Shown here one piece after another: positions 1 to 7,198 of a stretch of 14,534 nucleotides of DNA (positions are counted from its first letter, which is position 1; each line of letters opens with the position of its first letter). The notes below the pieces were generated by a model, which ran no database searches, was not told where the DNA came from, and saw nothing but the letters and a program-made list of their open reading frames with translations. The position numbers were made by a program, and so were the translations under genes. Origin of the DNA: an uncultured Alistipes sp. (GTDB taxonomy: Bacteria > Bacteroidota > Bacteroidia > Bacteroidales > Rikenellaceae). Location of the stretch: the NCBI RefSeq assembly GCF_949296715.1, contig NZ_CASFQD010000012.1:1-14534 (forward strand). Direction: 5' to 3'.

Positions 1-2
1 CC

Positions 3-131
3 TATGGATGTGATGTGGGTTGCTCTCCGGATATTGTCTGGCGCGCCTATCGAAAGCCGTACGGAGAGATTCTGGACGAAGGAGGAGGCAAGGCTTCGGA
101 GTGGAGCGTTCGTGCCGTTCACAAGTTCTGA
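3..131 (+). CDS. C-terminal end of an unrecognised protein (partial, 5' end outside window)
   Basis: A frame open from the first bases of the window to TGA at 129-131 gives 42 residues ending in SEWSVRAVHKF. The composition (several W, Y, D, E and K, no long arginine or alanine runs) looks more like a real protein than the other two frames, which read as arginine- and serine-rich strings. Against it, third-position GC is only about 55 percent (23 of 42 codons), well below the surrounding genes, so it may be non-coding or of foreign origin. No family is recognised. It would converge on the NUDIX gene with 88 bases between the two stops, in which only a weak 4-bp CCGG hairpin near 149-161 is seen. 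Confidence 0.35.
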   Translation, partial: YGCDVGCSPDIVWRAYRKPYGEILDEGGGKASEWSVRAVHKF

Positions 132-219
132 CCGGAAGCAAAATACCCGGAGGTCCCGGCATCTTTCCTTGTTCGGCTCTGTTCAATGCGGAGATCCGTC
201 TGTCGTTACGGCGGGAATC

Positions 220-819
220 TTATCGAATCATCTTTTCCTTAGGTCCCGGGGCCGGTTCGCCGGCCTCGGGCGTTTCTGCGAAATAACGCCACAGCGGTGC
301 CGCCATCAGCGCCTGGCGGATGGCTCCCGTGCGGAGCAGTTCGAGCACCTGCTCTTCGGTGAAGAGGTGCACGCGCAGGTCCTCGGTCGGGTCGAGGTGC
401 TGGTCGCCCAGCCGTTCGACGCCTGTGGCCAGAAAGGTGTGCGCCAGGTTGTTCTGTGTCGCGGGGTTGGCCGAGAGCGACATCAGCTCGCGCCACTCTC
501 CGCCGCCGTATCCCGTCTCCTCCATCAGCTCGCGCTGCGCCGCCGCCAGCAGCGACGCATCGGTCGGTTCGACGACGCCGGCCGTGATCTCGTAGTCGGT
601 TTCGCCCAGTCCGTGGCGGTACTGGTCGATCATCACGAACCGCCCCTCGCGCGTGACGGCGATGACGTTCACCCACTCGGGGTATTCGAGGACGTAGTAG
701 TCCGGGATGATGCGCCCGTCGGGCAGGCGCAGCCGTTCGTGGCGCACCGTGAACCACGGTTCGCGGGCGAGGTATTCGCTGGAGAGGACCTCCCAGGGTC
801 GATTTTCGGGTTTTTCCAT
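220..819 (-). CDS. NUDIX hydrolase, ADP-ribose/nucleotide-sugar pyrophosphatase type
   Basis: The 199-residue protein probably hydrolyses a nucleoside diphosphate linked to another moiety, such as ADP-ribose or a GDP-sugar, in the cytoplasm. The NUDIX box lies at about residues 81-104: it starts at Gly81 and ends in RELMEETGY with the metal-binding glutamates Glu97, Glu100 and Glu101. The segment before it (VNVIAVTREGRFVMIDQYRHG, residues 50-70 approximately) is the usual strand pair of ADP-ribose-type members. The start at 819 (MEKPENRPWE) was chosen because the open frame upstream crosses the divergent promoter region and reads as low-quality sequence. The box is slightly unusual: the canonical Glu after GxxxxxE is Asp87, and eight rather than seven residues separate it from RE. 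Substrate cannot be read from the sequence. The gene is transcribed divergently from the Fe-S lyase. Confidence 0.93.
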   Translation of the reverse strand: MEKPENRPWEVLSSEYLAREPWFTVRHERLRLPDGRIIPDYYVLEYPEWVNVIAVTREGRFVMIDQYRHGLGETDYEITAGVVEPTDASLLAAAQRELMEETGYGGGEWRELMSLSANPATQNNLAHTFLATGVERLGDQHLDPTEDLRVHLFTEEQVLELLRTGAIRQALMAAPLWRYFAETPEAGEPAPGPKEKMIR

Positions 820-839
820 CGTTGTGCTTTCGTGTGTGA

Positions 840-847
840 CAAAAATA
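840..847 (-). promoter_or_regulatory. Possible -7 box for the NUDIX gene
   Basis: Read on the minus strand, 847 to 840 is TATTTTTG, which fits the Bacteroidetes -7 consensus TAnnTTTG and lies about 20 bases before the NUDIX ATG. No TTTG is found at the expected -33 distance, so this is a half-match only. Confidence 0.35.
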
Positions 848-859
848 ACAAAAAAAGTG

Positions 860-867
860 TATCTTTG
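860..867 (+). promoter_or_regulatory. -7 box (TATCTTTG) of the promoter for the Fe-S lyase/phosphatase pair
   Basis: TATCTTTG matches the Bacteroidetes consensus TAnnTTTG. It is preceded by an A-rich spacer (841-857) much like the one in front of acpP, where the same AAAAAAAGTGT block adjoins the -7 box. A clean -33 TTTG is missing; GTGTGTGAC at about 832-840 occupies the place. Transcription would start near 874 and leave a leader of roughly 125 nt, with a GC-rich near-palindrome (arms CGGGGC/GCCCCG, 942-954), before the ATG at 998. It is only 12 bases from the oppositely directed box at 840-847. Confidence 0.5.
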
Positions 868-997
868 TATGATGCGACGCTTCCGGGCCGATGTGCGGGC
901 GGATTTTTGTCCGCTGCCGGTGTCAAGGCCTGTGGAGAGGGCGGGGCAGCCCCGGCCGCGGCGGGCGGCGCACGAATGCGAAACGATACAAAACGAT

Positions 998-2290
998 ATG
1001 GATATGTTACCCGAATCCGAACGCAAACAGATCATCGGCCTCGTGCAGCGCGAGGTCATTCCGGCCATCGGCTGTACGGAGCCGATCGCCGTGGCACTGT
1101 GTACGGCGCGCGCCGCCGAGACGCTGGGCTGCCGGCCCGAGCGGATCGACGTGCGGTTGAGCGCCAACATCCTGAAGAACGCCATGGGCGTGGGCATTCC
1201 CGGTACGGGGATGATCGGCCTGCCGATAGCCGTGGCGCTCGGTGCGACGATCGGCCGCTCGGAATACCAGTTGGAAGTGCTGCGCGACGTGACGCCCGAG
1301 GCCGTAGAGGGCGGACGCCGCATGATCGACGAAAAGCGCATCGCCATCTCCCTGAAGGAGGGCATCGAGGAGAAACTCTACATCGAGGTCGAGGTCCGTG
1401 CGGACGGACACCGGGCCGTGGCGATCATCGCCGGGGGCCACACGTCGTTCGTCTACGTCGAGCGCGACGGCGAGGTCCTGCTCGACAAGCGCCAAAACGC
1501 CTCGTCCGAAACCGAGGAGGGCGATGTGCCCCTGACGCTGCACCGCGTGTGGGAGTTCGCCATGACGACGCCCCTGGACGAGATCCGCTTCATCCTCGAG
1601 ACGCGCCGCCTGAACAAGGCCGCGGCCGAAACCTCCTTCGCGGGCGAGTACGGCCACTGCGTGGGCCGCACGCTGCGCTGCGACCGCGAGCGGCGGGTGA
1701 TGGGCGACAGCATCTTCACGCACATCCTCTCCTACACCTCGGCGGCGTGCGACGCCCGCATGGCCGGGGCGATGATTCCCGTGATGAGCAACTCCGGAAG
1801 CGGCAATCAGGGCATCGCCGCGACGCTGCCCGTCGTGGTCTACGCCGAGGAGACCGGTGCCACGGAGGAGCAGATGATCCGCGCCCTGATGTTGAGCCAC
1901 CTGACCGTCGTCTACATCAAGCAGAGCCTCGGCCGGCTCTCGGCGCTGTGCGGCTGCGTGGTGGCTGCGACGGGTTCGAGCTGCGGCATCACCTACCTCA
2001 TGGGCGGCGGCTACGACCAGATGGTGGCGGCCGTGAAGAACATGATTGCCAACCTGACGGGCATGATTTGTGACGGCGCGAAGCCGAGCTGTGCGATGAA
2101 ACTCACGAGCGGCGTCTCGACGGCCGTGCTGTCGGCGATGATGGCCATGGACGGCCATTGCGTGACGCCGGTCGAGGGCATCATCGAGGAGGATGTCGAC
2201 AAGTGCATCCACAACCTGACGGCCATCGGCCGCGACGGCATGAACGAGACCGACCGCCTCGTGCTCGGCATCATGACCCACAAATGCTGA
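998..2290 (+). CDS. UPF0597 family Fe-S lyase: L-cysteine desulfidase / L-serine dehydratase alpha-like
   Basis: The 430-residue protein belongs to the family of E. coli YhaM/CyuA, related to the alpha domain of iron-sulfur L-serine dehydratases. Family members split L-cysteine to pyruvate, ammonia and sulfide, or deaminate serine, in the cytoplasm. The N-terminal IPAIGCTEPIAVAL carries Cys26, a family-conserved position. The C-terminal half has CGCVVAATGSSCGITYLMGG (about residues 318-337) and ICDGAKPSC with Cys358 and Cys365; these resemble the serine dehydratase segments that bind the [4Fe-4S] cluster, so the ligand assignment is inference. Length matches the family (about 430-440). ATG 998 is used; ATG 1004 is also possible and costs two residues. 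Upstream in-frame codons lie in the GC-rich leader and look non-coding. The stop overlaps the start of the phosphatase gene. Cysteine versus serine specificity cannot be decided here. Confidence 0.92.
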   Translation: MDMLPESERKQIIGLVQREVIPAIGCTEPIAVALCTARAAETLGCRPERIDVRLSANILKNAMGVGIPGTGMIGLPIAVALGATIGRSEYQLEVLRDVTPEAVEGGRRMIDEKRIAISLKEGIEEKLYIEVEVRADGHRAVAIIAGGHTSFVYVERDGEVLLDKRQNASSETEEGDVPLTLHRVWEFAMTTPLDEIRFILETRRLNKAAAETSFAGEYGHCVGRTLRCDRERRVMGDSIFTHILSYTSAACDARMAGAMIPVMSNSGSGNQGIAATLPVVVYAEETGATEEQMIRALMLSHLTVVYIKQSLGRLSALCGCVVAATGSSCGITYLMGGGYDQMVAAVKNMIANLTGMICDGAKPSCAMKLTSGVSTAVLSAMMAMDGHCVTPVEGIIEEDVDKCIHNLTAIGRDGMNETDRLVLGIMTHKC

Positions 2291-3549
2291 CCCTTCGGAT
2301 GAGGCTCTTCCGGTATCTTTTCCTCCTTGTGCCGCTGTTGGCGGCGGGAGCCGCCGCGGCGCAGACCTCCCCGGCGGAGATTGCGGCCTGCCGTGACCGT
2401 GCGGCCGGTATCTACCACTCCTACGAACCCGGGACTTCGTCCGACGTGCCGGTGCCCGAGGGGTACGAAGTCTTCTACATCAGCCATTACGGACGGCACG
2501 GAAGCCGCTACCATGCCTCGCCTGAAGCCTACGAGGCGCCGCTTGCGGCGTTGCGGCAGGCTGCGGCGGCCGGTGTGCTGACCCCTGCGGGGCGGGAGAT
2601 GCTGCGCAAGGTCGAGTGTCTGGCCGACGATGCCCGCTCGCGGTACGGCGATCTGACGCCCCGCGGCGCGGCCGAACACCGCGGCATTGCCGAGCGGATG
2701 TTCCGCGCCTGGCCCGCACTCTTCTCGACGGAGGACGGACGCACGGTCTGTATCGAGAGCCGTGCGACGCTCGTGCCGCGCTGTATCTTGAGCATGGCGG
2801 CCTTCAACGAGCGGCTCAAGGAGCTCAACCCCGCGCTGACGATGTCGCGCGAGGCGAGCGAGCGCTACCTGCCATATCTCGCAAGCGGATATGCGGCGCA
2901 TGACGCCGAGGCGCAGCGTGCGGCCGACAGCCTGCTGCGCGTGCGCCTCGACCCCGCACGTTTCGTCGGTGCGGTGCTCTCCGATCCCGCATTTGTCGAC
3001 GACCCGCTGGACTTCATGCAGCAGCTCTATGTCGTGGCGGGCATGGCGCAGGATGCCGCGCATCTCGGCCTTTCGTGCTACGATCTCTTCACCGTTGACG
3101 AACTCTATGCCCTGTGGGAGAGTGAAAATGCGCTGCGCTACCTGCAGATGGGCCCTTCGGCGGCCTACGGTGACGCGATAGCCGCCAGTGCGCGGCCGCT
3201 GCTTGGCAACATTGTCGAAACGGCGCAGCGCGTGATGGACGGCCGGGAGCCGGTGGCCGTTTCGCTCCGTTTCGGACACGATGCCTTCCTCATGCCGCTG
3301 CTCTCCCTGCTGCGGGTTGAAGGCGCCTCGACGCGGGTTGCTGACCCGGGCGAGGTGGCCCGCGTGTGGAGCGTCGAGAAGGTGTCACCCATGGCGGCGA
3401 ACATCCAGTTCATCTTCTTCCGCAACGGCGACGGCGATGTGAAGGTGCGCGTGCTGCACAACGAGCACGACGCCCGGCTGCCCCTTGCCGGGGGACCCTA
3501 TTACGACTGGGAGGAGTTCAAGGATTATTGCGAGGCGCTCTGCCGCTGA
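2284..3549 (+). CDS. Exported histidine-type (branch 2) phosphatase
   Basis: The 421-residue precursor has a short basic N-terminus, a hydrophobic segment and a probable signal-peptidase I site after AAGAAAA (mature start near QTSPAE). It therefore probably acts in the periplasm or at the cell surface. The catalytic signature HYGRHGSRY contains the nucleophile His72 of the RHGxR motif, and FGHDAFLMPL near the C-terminus supplies the second histidine and proton donor as His332-Asp333. This layout is that of histidine acid phosphatases, which include phytases and inositol polyphosphate phosphatases; the actual phosphate ester is not determinable. ATG 2284 (MLTLRMRLF) overlaps the upstream stop in the string ATGCTGA, suggesting translational coupling; ATG 2299 (MRLFRYLF) is an equally good signal-peptide start. 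It is cotranscribed with the Fe-S lyase and ends before the terminator at 3747-3782. Confidence 0.92.
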   Translation: MLTLRMRLFRYLFLLVPLLAAGAAAAQTSPAEIAACRDRAAGIYHSYEPGTSSDVPVPEGYEVFYISHYGRHGSRYHASPEAYEAPLAALRQAAAAGVLTPAGREMLRKVECLADDARSRYGDLTPRGAAEHRGIAERMFRAWPALFSTEDGRTVCIESRATLVPRCILSMAAFNERLKELNPALTMSREASERYLPYLASGYAAHDAEAQRAADSLLRVRLDPARFVGAVLSDPAFVDDPLDFMQQLYVVAGMAQDAAHLGLSCYDLFTVDELYALWESENALRYLQMGPSAAYGDAIAASARPLLGNIVETAQRVMDGREPVAVSLRFGHDAFLMPLLSLLRVEGASTRVADPGEVARVWSVEKVSPMAANIQFIFFRNGDGDVKVRVLHNEHDARLPLAGGPYYDWEEFKDYCEALCR

Positions 3550-3746
3550 CGGTGCCACCCTTTCCGCAAAAGTGTTCCGCGGCGGGCGAGTGGAGTGGCT
3601 TTGTCCGAACGGGGATGCGCTCCGGTTCCCTCCGTACCGGATGAGGATCGGAATCATGCGGGGCGGTCACTATTCTTCTCCGTGCCGGCGGCGGGCCGAA
3701 GCCGCGATTTTCCATGTTGGCGGCGGGCCGGTCGATACGACGGAAC
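3550..3746. other. Intergenic stretch without a gene
   Basis: No convincing reading frame lies between the phosphatase stop and the terminator. The only structure seen is a 12-base direct repeat GGCGGCGGGCCG at 3687-3698 and 3719-3730. Open frames crossing this stretch continue through the terminator and pyrimidine tract, so they are not credible. Confidence 0.6.
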
Positions 3747-3782
3747 GAAAAGGCCGCACATCCTCGGATGTGCGGCCTTTTC
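3747..3782. terminator. Bidirectional intrinsic terminator between convergent genes
   Basis: Arms 3748-3763 and 3766-3781 are perfect reverse complements (AAAAGGCCGCACATCC and its complement); G3747-C3782 adds one more pair. In practice the innermost C-G is probably open, giving a tetraloop. The A-tract on one side and T-tract on the other let the same hairpin end transcription from both strands: the phosphatase transcript on plus and the waaA transcript on minus. Confidence 0.9.
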
Positions 3783-3832
3783 CGTTGCGGTACGTTTCGT
3801 ATTTCCTTCCCTTTAGTTCTCTTTTATTTTCG

Positions 3833-3903
3833 TCTTTCCTTTTTTTTCCTCTTCTCCTTTTCCTTCTCCTTTCTCTTCTCTCTCTCCCTTTGCTCCCCCC
3901 CCC
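3833..3903. repeat. Long polypyrimidine/polypurine tract
   Basis: Bases 3833-3891 are 59 uninterrupted pyrimidines on the plus strand. After a single G at 3892, pyrimidines continue to 3903 and end in nine C. The composition is an irregular mix of CTT, CCTT and CT blocks, not a simple tandem repeat. On the minus strand it is a G/A-rich stretch directly after the waaA stop and before the terminator, so it would form the 3' untranslated part of the waaA mRNA. Confidence 0.85.
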
Positions 3904-3917
3904 GGACGGATGGCCGG

Positions 3918-5144
3918 TCAGTGGAAGATCGTCTTGACGATAATGTTCGTGGCACCCTGATGGCGTGTCGTGTAATCCTTGGCGATGCGGCTGGTCTTCT
4001 GCAGGAACTCCTCGTTGTCGCGCAGCGGGATGAACCATGCGCGCAGCTCCTCGTAGGTGTTGACCGAACGGGCGGCGCCGAGCGTCACCAGGTCGCGCGC
4101 CTCCTTGAACTTGTGGTAGTTGGGACCGAAGGCCACGGGCAGTCCGAAGGTCGCCGCCTCGAGCGTGTTGTGGATGCCGACGCCGAAGCCGCCGCCGATG
4201 TAGCTCCACGTGGCGTATCCGTAGACCGAGGCCAGGAGCCCCACCGTGTCGAGAATCAGCAGCTGGCGCGAGCCGTAGCCCGTGCGCGAGGTGCACTGCG
4301 TGTAGCGCAGGGCGCCGCCGCGGGTCTCGGCGATGAGGTGCGCGATGCGTCCCTCGTCCATCTCATGGGGCGCCACGACGAACTTCACGTCGGGGTTGTC
4401 GTTCATCAGGCGGATGAGCAGCTCCTCGTCGGGCCCCCAGGTCGATCCGGCGACGAAGAGACGGTTGTCGCCCTTGAACCGCTCGATGATGTCGACCTGC
4501 TTGGCGGCCCGGGCGATCTCCGCCACGCGGTCGAAGCGCGTGTCTCCGGCCACGAGCACGTTGTCGAAGCCCAGCCCGGCGAGCAGTTTCTTCGACTCCT
4601 CGTTCTGCACGAACATCACGTCGAAGGATTCGAGCGCCTGGCGCCACATCCCGCCGTAGGGGCGGAAGAAGATCGAGTCGCGGCGGAAGATAGCCGAGAC
4701 GATGTAGGTGCGCACCTTGCGGCGGCGCAGCTCGGCGAGCAGGTTGAGCCAGAATTCGTACTTCACGAAGATGGCGATCTCGGGGTGCGCCGCGTCGAGG
4801 AACCGGCGGGCGTTGCGCGGGGTGTCGATCGGCAGGTAGAAGATGTAGTCGACCCCCTTGTAGTTCTTGCGGATCTCGTAGCCCGAGGGCGAGAAGAACG
4901 TCAGCAGAACCTTGTATTCGGGGTGTGTCTTGCGGATCTGTTCGATGATGGGACGCCCCTGCTCGAATTCGCCGAGCGAGGCCACGTGCACCCAGAGGAT
5001 GCGGGCCGCGGGGTCGATGGCCTCCGTCATGCGGCGGAAAAGGTCCCTGCGCCCTTCGATCCACAGCCGGGCCTTCGGATGTCTCGGCGCGATGAGCCGG
5101 ATAATCCATACGTAAAGCGTCAGACCGAAATTATATAGCCACAT
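3918..5144 (-). CDS. waaA: 3-deoxy-D-manno-octulosonate (Kdo) transferase
   Basis: The 408-residue GT30 glycosyltransferase moves Kdo from CMP-Kdo to lipid IVA or its Bacteroidetes equivalent at the inner face of the cytoplasmic membrane, starting the inner core of lipopolysaccharide. The N-terminus (LYNFGLTLYVWIIRLIA, residues 3-19) is the usual single membrane anchor. The N-terminal Rossmann domain has VHVASLGEFEQ with the expected catalytic base Glu59. The C-terminal domain holds GSTWGPDEE, the APHE motif, and GGGFGVGIHNTLEAATFGLP, typical of the CMP-Kdo binding site. Length fits the family (about 410-430). The start at 5144 lies about 90 bases after the strong promoter at 5240-5270, so the gene is probably transcribed on its own as well as behind yraN. 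Confidence 0.97.
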   Translation of the reverse strand: MWLYNFGLTLYVWIIRLIAPRHPKARLWIEGRRDLFRRMTEAIDPAARILWVHVASLGEFEQGRPIIEQIRKTHPEYKVLLTFFSPSGYEIRKNYKGVDYIFYLPIDTPRNARRFLDAAHPEIAIFVKYEFWLNLLAELRRRKVRTYIVSAIFRRDSIFFRPYGGMWRQALESFDVMFVQNEESKKLLAGLGFDNVLVAGDTRFDRVAEIARAAKQVDIIERFKGDNRLFVAGSTWGPDEELLIRLMNDNPDVKFVVAPHEMDEGRIAHLIAETRGGALRYTQCTSRTGYGSRQLLILDTVGLLASVYGYATWSYIGGGFGVGIHNTLEAATFGLPVAFGPNYHKFKEARDLVTLGAARSVNTYEELRAWFIPLRDNEEFLQKTSRIAKDYTTRHQGATNIIVKTIFH

Positions 5145-5239
5145 CGGTTTACGGTTTGCTGTCTTGAATTTTCACGATCTCGACTCCCTGTGTGCGTGCC
5201 GCGGGGCGCGCAGCGGCAAGGATTTCATTTTCAGTCGGA

Positions 5240-5270
5240 CAAAGATAACATAATTTGTCGGAAATACAAA
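5240..5270 (-). promoter_or_regulatory. Promoter of waaA
   Basis: On the minus strand a TTTG (5270-5267) and a TATCTTTG (5247-5240) are separated by 19 bases, matching the Bacteroidetes -33/-7 consensus with ideal spacing. Transcription would start near 5233. An inverted repeat GACAAA/TTTGTC (5238-5243 and 5254-5259) overlaps the -7 box and could be chance or an operator. Confidence 0.75.
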
Positions 5271-5282
5271 GGAAATGCGAAA

Positions 5283-5645
5283 TTACCAGTGGCACTCCAT
5301 GGCATTTTCGATCAGGCGGATTTCGGCCCTTCCGTCCGGTGTCACGGTGACGGCCGCCAGGTCGAACTGCACCTCGCCCTGCCATCCCGTGGCGGCGAGG
5401 TAGACGGCGGCGGCACGGCGCAGCGCCCGGAACTTTCCGCGCGTGGCGGCCGCCTCGGGCGGCGTGAGGCTGTCGGAGCGCCGGGTCTTGACCTCCACGA
5501 TGTGCAGGACCTCCCCGCGGCGCGCCACGATGTCGAGTTCGTAGCGGCCCTGGCGCCAGTTGAGGGCGCACAGTTCGAAGCCCCGCCCGCGCAGCCAGGA
5601 GGCTGCGGCGCGCTCGCCCAGATTTCCCGTTTCGCCGGCCGGCAT
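5283..5645 (-). CDS. yraN: YraN/UPF0102 family, predicted PD-(D/E)XK nuclease-like protein
   Basis: The 120-residue protein matches the UPF0102 family in length and motifs. GNLGERAAASWLRGRGF (residues 7-23) is the N-terminal signature, and YELDIVARRGEVLHIVEVKTR carries the nuclease-fold residues Asp38, Glu51 and Lys53 in the D-(x)n-ExK arrangement. The family's fold suggests DNA or Holliday-junction-type endonuclease activity, but its physiological role is not settled. ATG 5645 was chosen because it begins one base after the tyrA stop; the open frame could be extended to 5678 only by overlapping tyrA. The tight spacing makes it a member of the pepE-tyrA-yraN operon. Confidence 0.92.
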   Translation of the reverse strand: MPAGETGNLGERAAASWLRGRGFELCALNWRQGRYELDIVARRGEVLHIVEVKTRRSDSLTPPEAAATRGKFRALRRAAAVYLAATGWQGEVQFDLAAVTVTPDGRAEIRLIENAMECHW

Positions 5646-5646
5646 G

Positions 5647-6489
5647 TCAGTGCAGGATTTTGCGGATGGAGTTCGCACGCCGGATCGCGGCGGCCAGCCC
5701 TTCGGCGTCGTCGCGCTCGATCATCCGCCGCATGAGCTGCAGCTGGTGGATGTGCTCGCGCAGGACGTCCAGTACGTTGTACTTGTTGCGCAGCAGGATC
5801 GGGACCCACGTTCCGGCCGCACTCTTGGCCAGCCGCACGGTGCTTTCGAAACCGCCGCCCGCCAGATCGAAGATGTGCCGCTCCTCGCGCTCCTTTTCGA
5901 GCACCGTGTTGGCCAGTGCGAAGGAGGTGACGTGCGAGATGTGCGAGACGTAGGCGGCGTGCAGGTCGTGCTCCTCGGGCTCCATGTAGACCGCCGGGCA
6001 CTCCAGCGTGCGGAAGATGCGTTCGACGAGCGCCACGGCGTCGGCATCGCTGCGCTCCGTTTCGCACAGCACGACGCTGCGCCCCGTGAAGGCCCCGCGC
6101 TGGGCCGCCTGCGGACCGCTGTACTCCGTGCCCCACATCGGATGCACGGCGACGAAGCGTCCGCGGTGCGCGTGCATGGCGATCACCTCGCACAACTCGG
6201 CCTTGATCGACCCCATGTCGATGACCACCTGCCGGTCGCCGACGCGGTTCAGGGCCTTGACGGCCAGCAGCGGGATGGCATCCACCGGGGTGGTCAGCAC
6301 CGTGAGGTCGGCCTCCGCAACCCCCTCCTCGAACGGCACCATGCGGTCGGCCAGTCCGAGACGCAGCGCCTCGGCGGCATGCTCCTCGGAACACTCGACA
6401 CCGAGAATCTCATCGGCGAGGCCCCGCTCGCGCAGGGCCAGGGCAAACGAGCCTCCGATAAGGCCCATGCCCGCGATCGTGACTTTCAT
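5647..6489 (-). CDS. tyrA: Prephenate dehydrogenase (tyrosine biosynthesis)
   Basis: The 280-residue enzyme oxidatively decarboxylates prephenate to 4-hydroxyphenylpyruvate with NAD(P), the pathway-specific step to tyrosine. The N-terminal Rossmann fold has the glycine motif GMGLIGGSFA (residues 7-16). HPMWGTEYSGP holds the expected catalytic His116, and the helical domain carries VSHISHVTSFALAN with His183 and His186 as further active-site histidines. There is no chorismate mutase domain and no C-terminal ACT domain, so feedback control through an ACT domain is not expected. ATG 6489 gives the textbook N-terminus MKVTIAGMGLIGG; the longer open frame upstream overlaps pepE. It starts 7 bases after the pepE stop and ends one base before the yraN start. 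Confidence 0.95.
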   Translation of the reverse strand: MKVTIAGMGLIGGSFALALRERGLADEILGVECSEEHAAEALRLGLADRMVPFEEGVAEADLTVLTTPVDAIPLLAVKALNRVGDRQVVIDMGSIKAELCEVIAMHAHRGRFVAVHPMWGTEYSGPQAAQRGAFTGRSVVLCETERSDADAVALVERIFRTLECPAVYMEPEEHDLHAAYVSHISHVTSFALANTVLEKEREERHIFDLAGGGFESTVRLAKSAAGTWVPILLRNKYNVLDVLREHIHQLQLMRRMIERDDAEGLAAAIRRANSIRKILH

Positions 6490-6496
6490 GGCCGCG

Positions 6497-7198
6497 TTAC
6501 AACAGGAACGAGAGGTCGTCGCACGGCTGTACCTCGTAGGGGGCGATACCCTTTTTGAAGATGCGCATCGGACGCTGGCCGACGAGCTCCAGCCGCCCCG
6601 CTTCGTAACGGAGCATGCACCCTTCACGCAGCCCGACGACCCAGCGGCGCGGGTTGGCCTCGATGTATTCGAGCAGGCGCTGCTCGCGCGTCTCGCCCGC
6701 GTGGCCCTCGGGATTGGCGTCGAGGTAGTGGGGGTTGATCTGGAACTTCACGGCGCCGATGGCCCGGAACGATTCGGGCTGCACGATGGGCATGTCGTTT
6801 GTGGTCGAGATTGTCGGGCAGGCGACGTTGCTGCCGGCGGACCACCCCACATAGGGCGTTCCGGCCTTGATCTTGCGCAGGATGGCCGCCATGAGCCCCT
6901 GCTCCTGCATCTTCTTCGCCAGGGCAAAGGTGTTGCCGCCGCCCACGCAGATGGCCTCCGCCTCGCGGATCATGCGCGCGGGGTCCGCGGCCCGGTGTAC
7001 CGAACGGACACGGATGCCGAGCTCGGCGAAGCGTGCCTGCACCTTCTTCTCGTATTCGGCGTAGGAGAAGGTCACGGCAGCGTAGGGTACGAATACTATT
7101 TCGCGCGTGCCCGCGAGGAAACGCTCGATTTCGGGCATCGGGTAGCGCAGGTACTCCTCTCCGGCGTTGGTCGAATTGGAGATCAGAAGCAATTTCAT
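6497..7198 (-). CDS. pepE: Dipeptidase E (alpha-aspartyl dipeptidase, peptidase family S51)
   Basis: The 233-residue cytoplasmic serine peptidase hydrolyses dipeptides with N-terminal aspartate. The catalytic residues fall at the same numbers as in Salmonella PepE: Ser120 in the nucleophile elbow VGWSAGSNVA, His157 in INPHYLDANP, and Glu192 in GLREGCM; Asp135 is also kept. GGGNTF (86-91) is the family's conserved loop. Length matches the family (about 230). ATG 7198 is the only sensible start and heads the pepE-tyrA-yraN operon. No canonical promoter was found in the A/T-rich 179 bases shared with the divergent acpP, although they leave room for one. Confidence 0.96.
   Translation of the reverse strand: MKLLLISNSTNAGEEYLRYPMPEIERFLAGTREIVFVPYAAVTFSYAEYEKKVQARFAELGIRVRSVHRAADPARMIREAEAICVGGGNTFALAKKMQEQGLMAAILRKIKAGTPYVGWSAGSNVACPTISTTNDMPIVQPESFRAIGAVKFQINPHYLDANPEGHAGETREQRLLEYIEANPRRWVVGLREGCMLRYEAGRLELVGQRPMRIFKKGIAPYEVQPCDDLSFLL

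Noticed and set aside
4..2073. Very long plus-strand open frame (689 codons)
   Set aside because: It crosses the NUDIX gene on the other strand, the promoter region and then the Fe-S lyase in the wrong frame. Its translation is arginine-rich and shows no family; it is a product of high GC content.
1007..2281. Minus-strand open frame of 424 codons opposite the Fe-S lyase
   Set aside because: Antisense shadow with His/Arg/Asp-rich composition, while the plus strand shows clear family motifs.
3485..3937. 150-codon plus-strand frame overlapping the end of the phosphatase gene
   Set aside because: It runs through the terminator and the polypyrimidine tract, giving a Leu/Phe/Ser/Pro run that only looks like a membrane segment.
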